Of a stretch of DNA of 64,000 nucleotides, positions 63,890 to 64,000 are shown piece after piece. The translations under genes were made by a program, and so were the position numbers. Numbering within the stretch: the stretch's first letter is position 1; every line of letters starts with the position of its first letter. This stretch comes from Novosphingobium jiangmenense. GTDB lineage: Bacteria > Pseudomonadota > Alphaproteobacteria > Sphingomonadales > Sphingomonadaceae. The notes below the pieces were generated by a model. That model was not told the DNA's origin and ran no database searches. It saw nothing but the letters and a program-made list of their open reading frames with translations. The stretch lies in assembly GCF_015694345.1 (NCBI RefSeq), contig NZ_JADQDC010000002.1, forward strand, positions 124,001 through 188,000, read 5' to 3'.

Positions 63890-64000
63890 ATGGCCGATCC
63901 GCTACCACAAGGCGAACCGGCCATCCGCATCACGGCGATGCCAGCAGATGCGAACCCGGCGGGCGATATCTTTGGCGGATGGTTGATGGCGCAGATGGAC
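63890..64000 (+). CDS. Acyl-CoA thioesterase, YciA-like (5' part only)
   Basis: The first 37 codons are in the window: MADPLPQGEPAIRITAMPADANPAGDIFGGWLMAQMD. The NPAGDIFGGWLMAQMD stretch is the hotdog-fold signature of YciA/acyl-CoA hydrolase proteins, with the catalytic Asp in ...DIFGGW. It begins 36 bases after the PDH E2 stop and runs off the right edge. Confidence 0.85.
   Translation, partial: MADPLPQGEPAIRITAMPADANPAGDIFGGWLMAQMD

Overview
The window is a GC-rich, densely coding bacterial chromosome segment. Gene content and order point to an alphaproteobacterium of the Sphingomonadales, most likely Novosphingobium-like: sdhE/mfd facing recG, 6S RNA between zapA and the 5-formyl-THF cyclo-ligase gene, PhaR, and a split 2-oxo acid dehydrogenase repertoire. 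The genus is my inference from protein similarity I recognise, not a computed result. Most of the window is housekeeping. No CRISPR array, prophage or complete insertion sequence was seen. The longest gene-free stretches are 58029-58300 (inverted-repeat element plus terminator), 37652-37871 (tkt leader) and 36882-37083 (6S RNA).

Layout. 1-3.8 kb: 5' part of argJ (minus), a small secreted protein, then secA. 3.97-17.2 kb: a translationally coupled three-gene operon encoding a two-partner-secretion outer-membrane transporter (TpsB), a ~2,780-residue Gly-rich exoprotein (TpsA) and an exported TPR protein with a C-terminal CHAT caspase-like protease domain. This is the most unusual system in the window. 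It is followed by a short PilZ-like protein and a large Tat-exported protein of unknown function. 19.7-28.6 kb: tRNA-Asn, nadK, a GGDEF/EAL protein with a degenerate GGDEF site, mfd, sdhE, a host-attachment-family protein and recG. 28.7-35.6 kb: exported PRC-barrel-like protein, tRNA-Pro, thyA, the branched-chain 2-oxoacid dehydrogenase genes (E1a, E1b, E2), a DUF1801/OmdA protein and three identical tRNA-Asp genes. 35.6-37.7 kb (minus): limonene-epoxide-hydrolase-like protein, DUF2842 protein, 5-FCL, 6S RNA, zapA and a small coiled-coil protein.

37.9-43.6 kb: central carbon cluster tkt-gap-MOSC-pgk-fda, with a striking set of palindromes between pgk and fda. 43.7-50.5 kb: small lipoprotein, thiE, L,D-transpeptidase, OPT transporter, small exported protein, efp, inositol-phosphatase-family gene, tRNA-Leu and a membrane protein. 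50.6-58 kb: radA, cvpA, IscU-like protein, MHS-family transporter, alr (with no canonical start codon), phaR and proS (archaeal/eukaryotic type). A 193-bp inverted-repeat element lies between the proS stop and its terminator. 58.3-64 kb: M28 peptidase, rnr, UspA (minus), pyruvate dehydrogenase E2 and the start of an acyl-CoA thioesterase.

How genes work together: tkt/gap/pgk/fda supply glycolytic and pentose-phosphate interconversion. The two E2-containing dehydrogenase systems feed acyl-CoA from pyruvate and from branched amino acids. TpsB would export TpsA, and the CHAT protein is the best candidate for processing or sensing it. A nearby c-di-GMP phosphodiesterase-like protein and a PilZ-like protein suggest, without proving, surface-attachment control.
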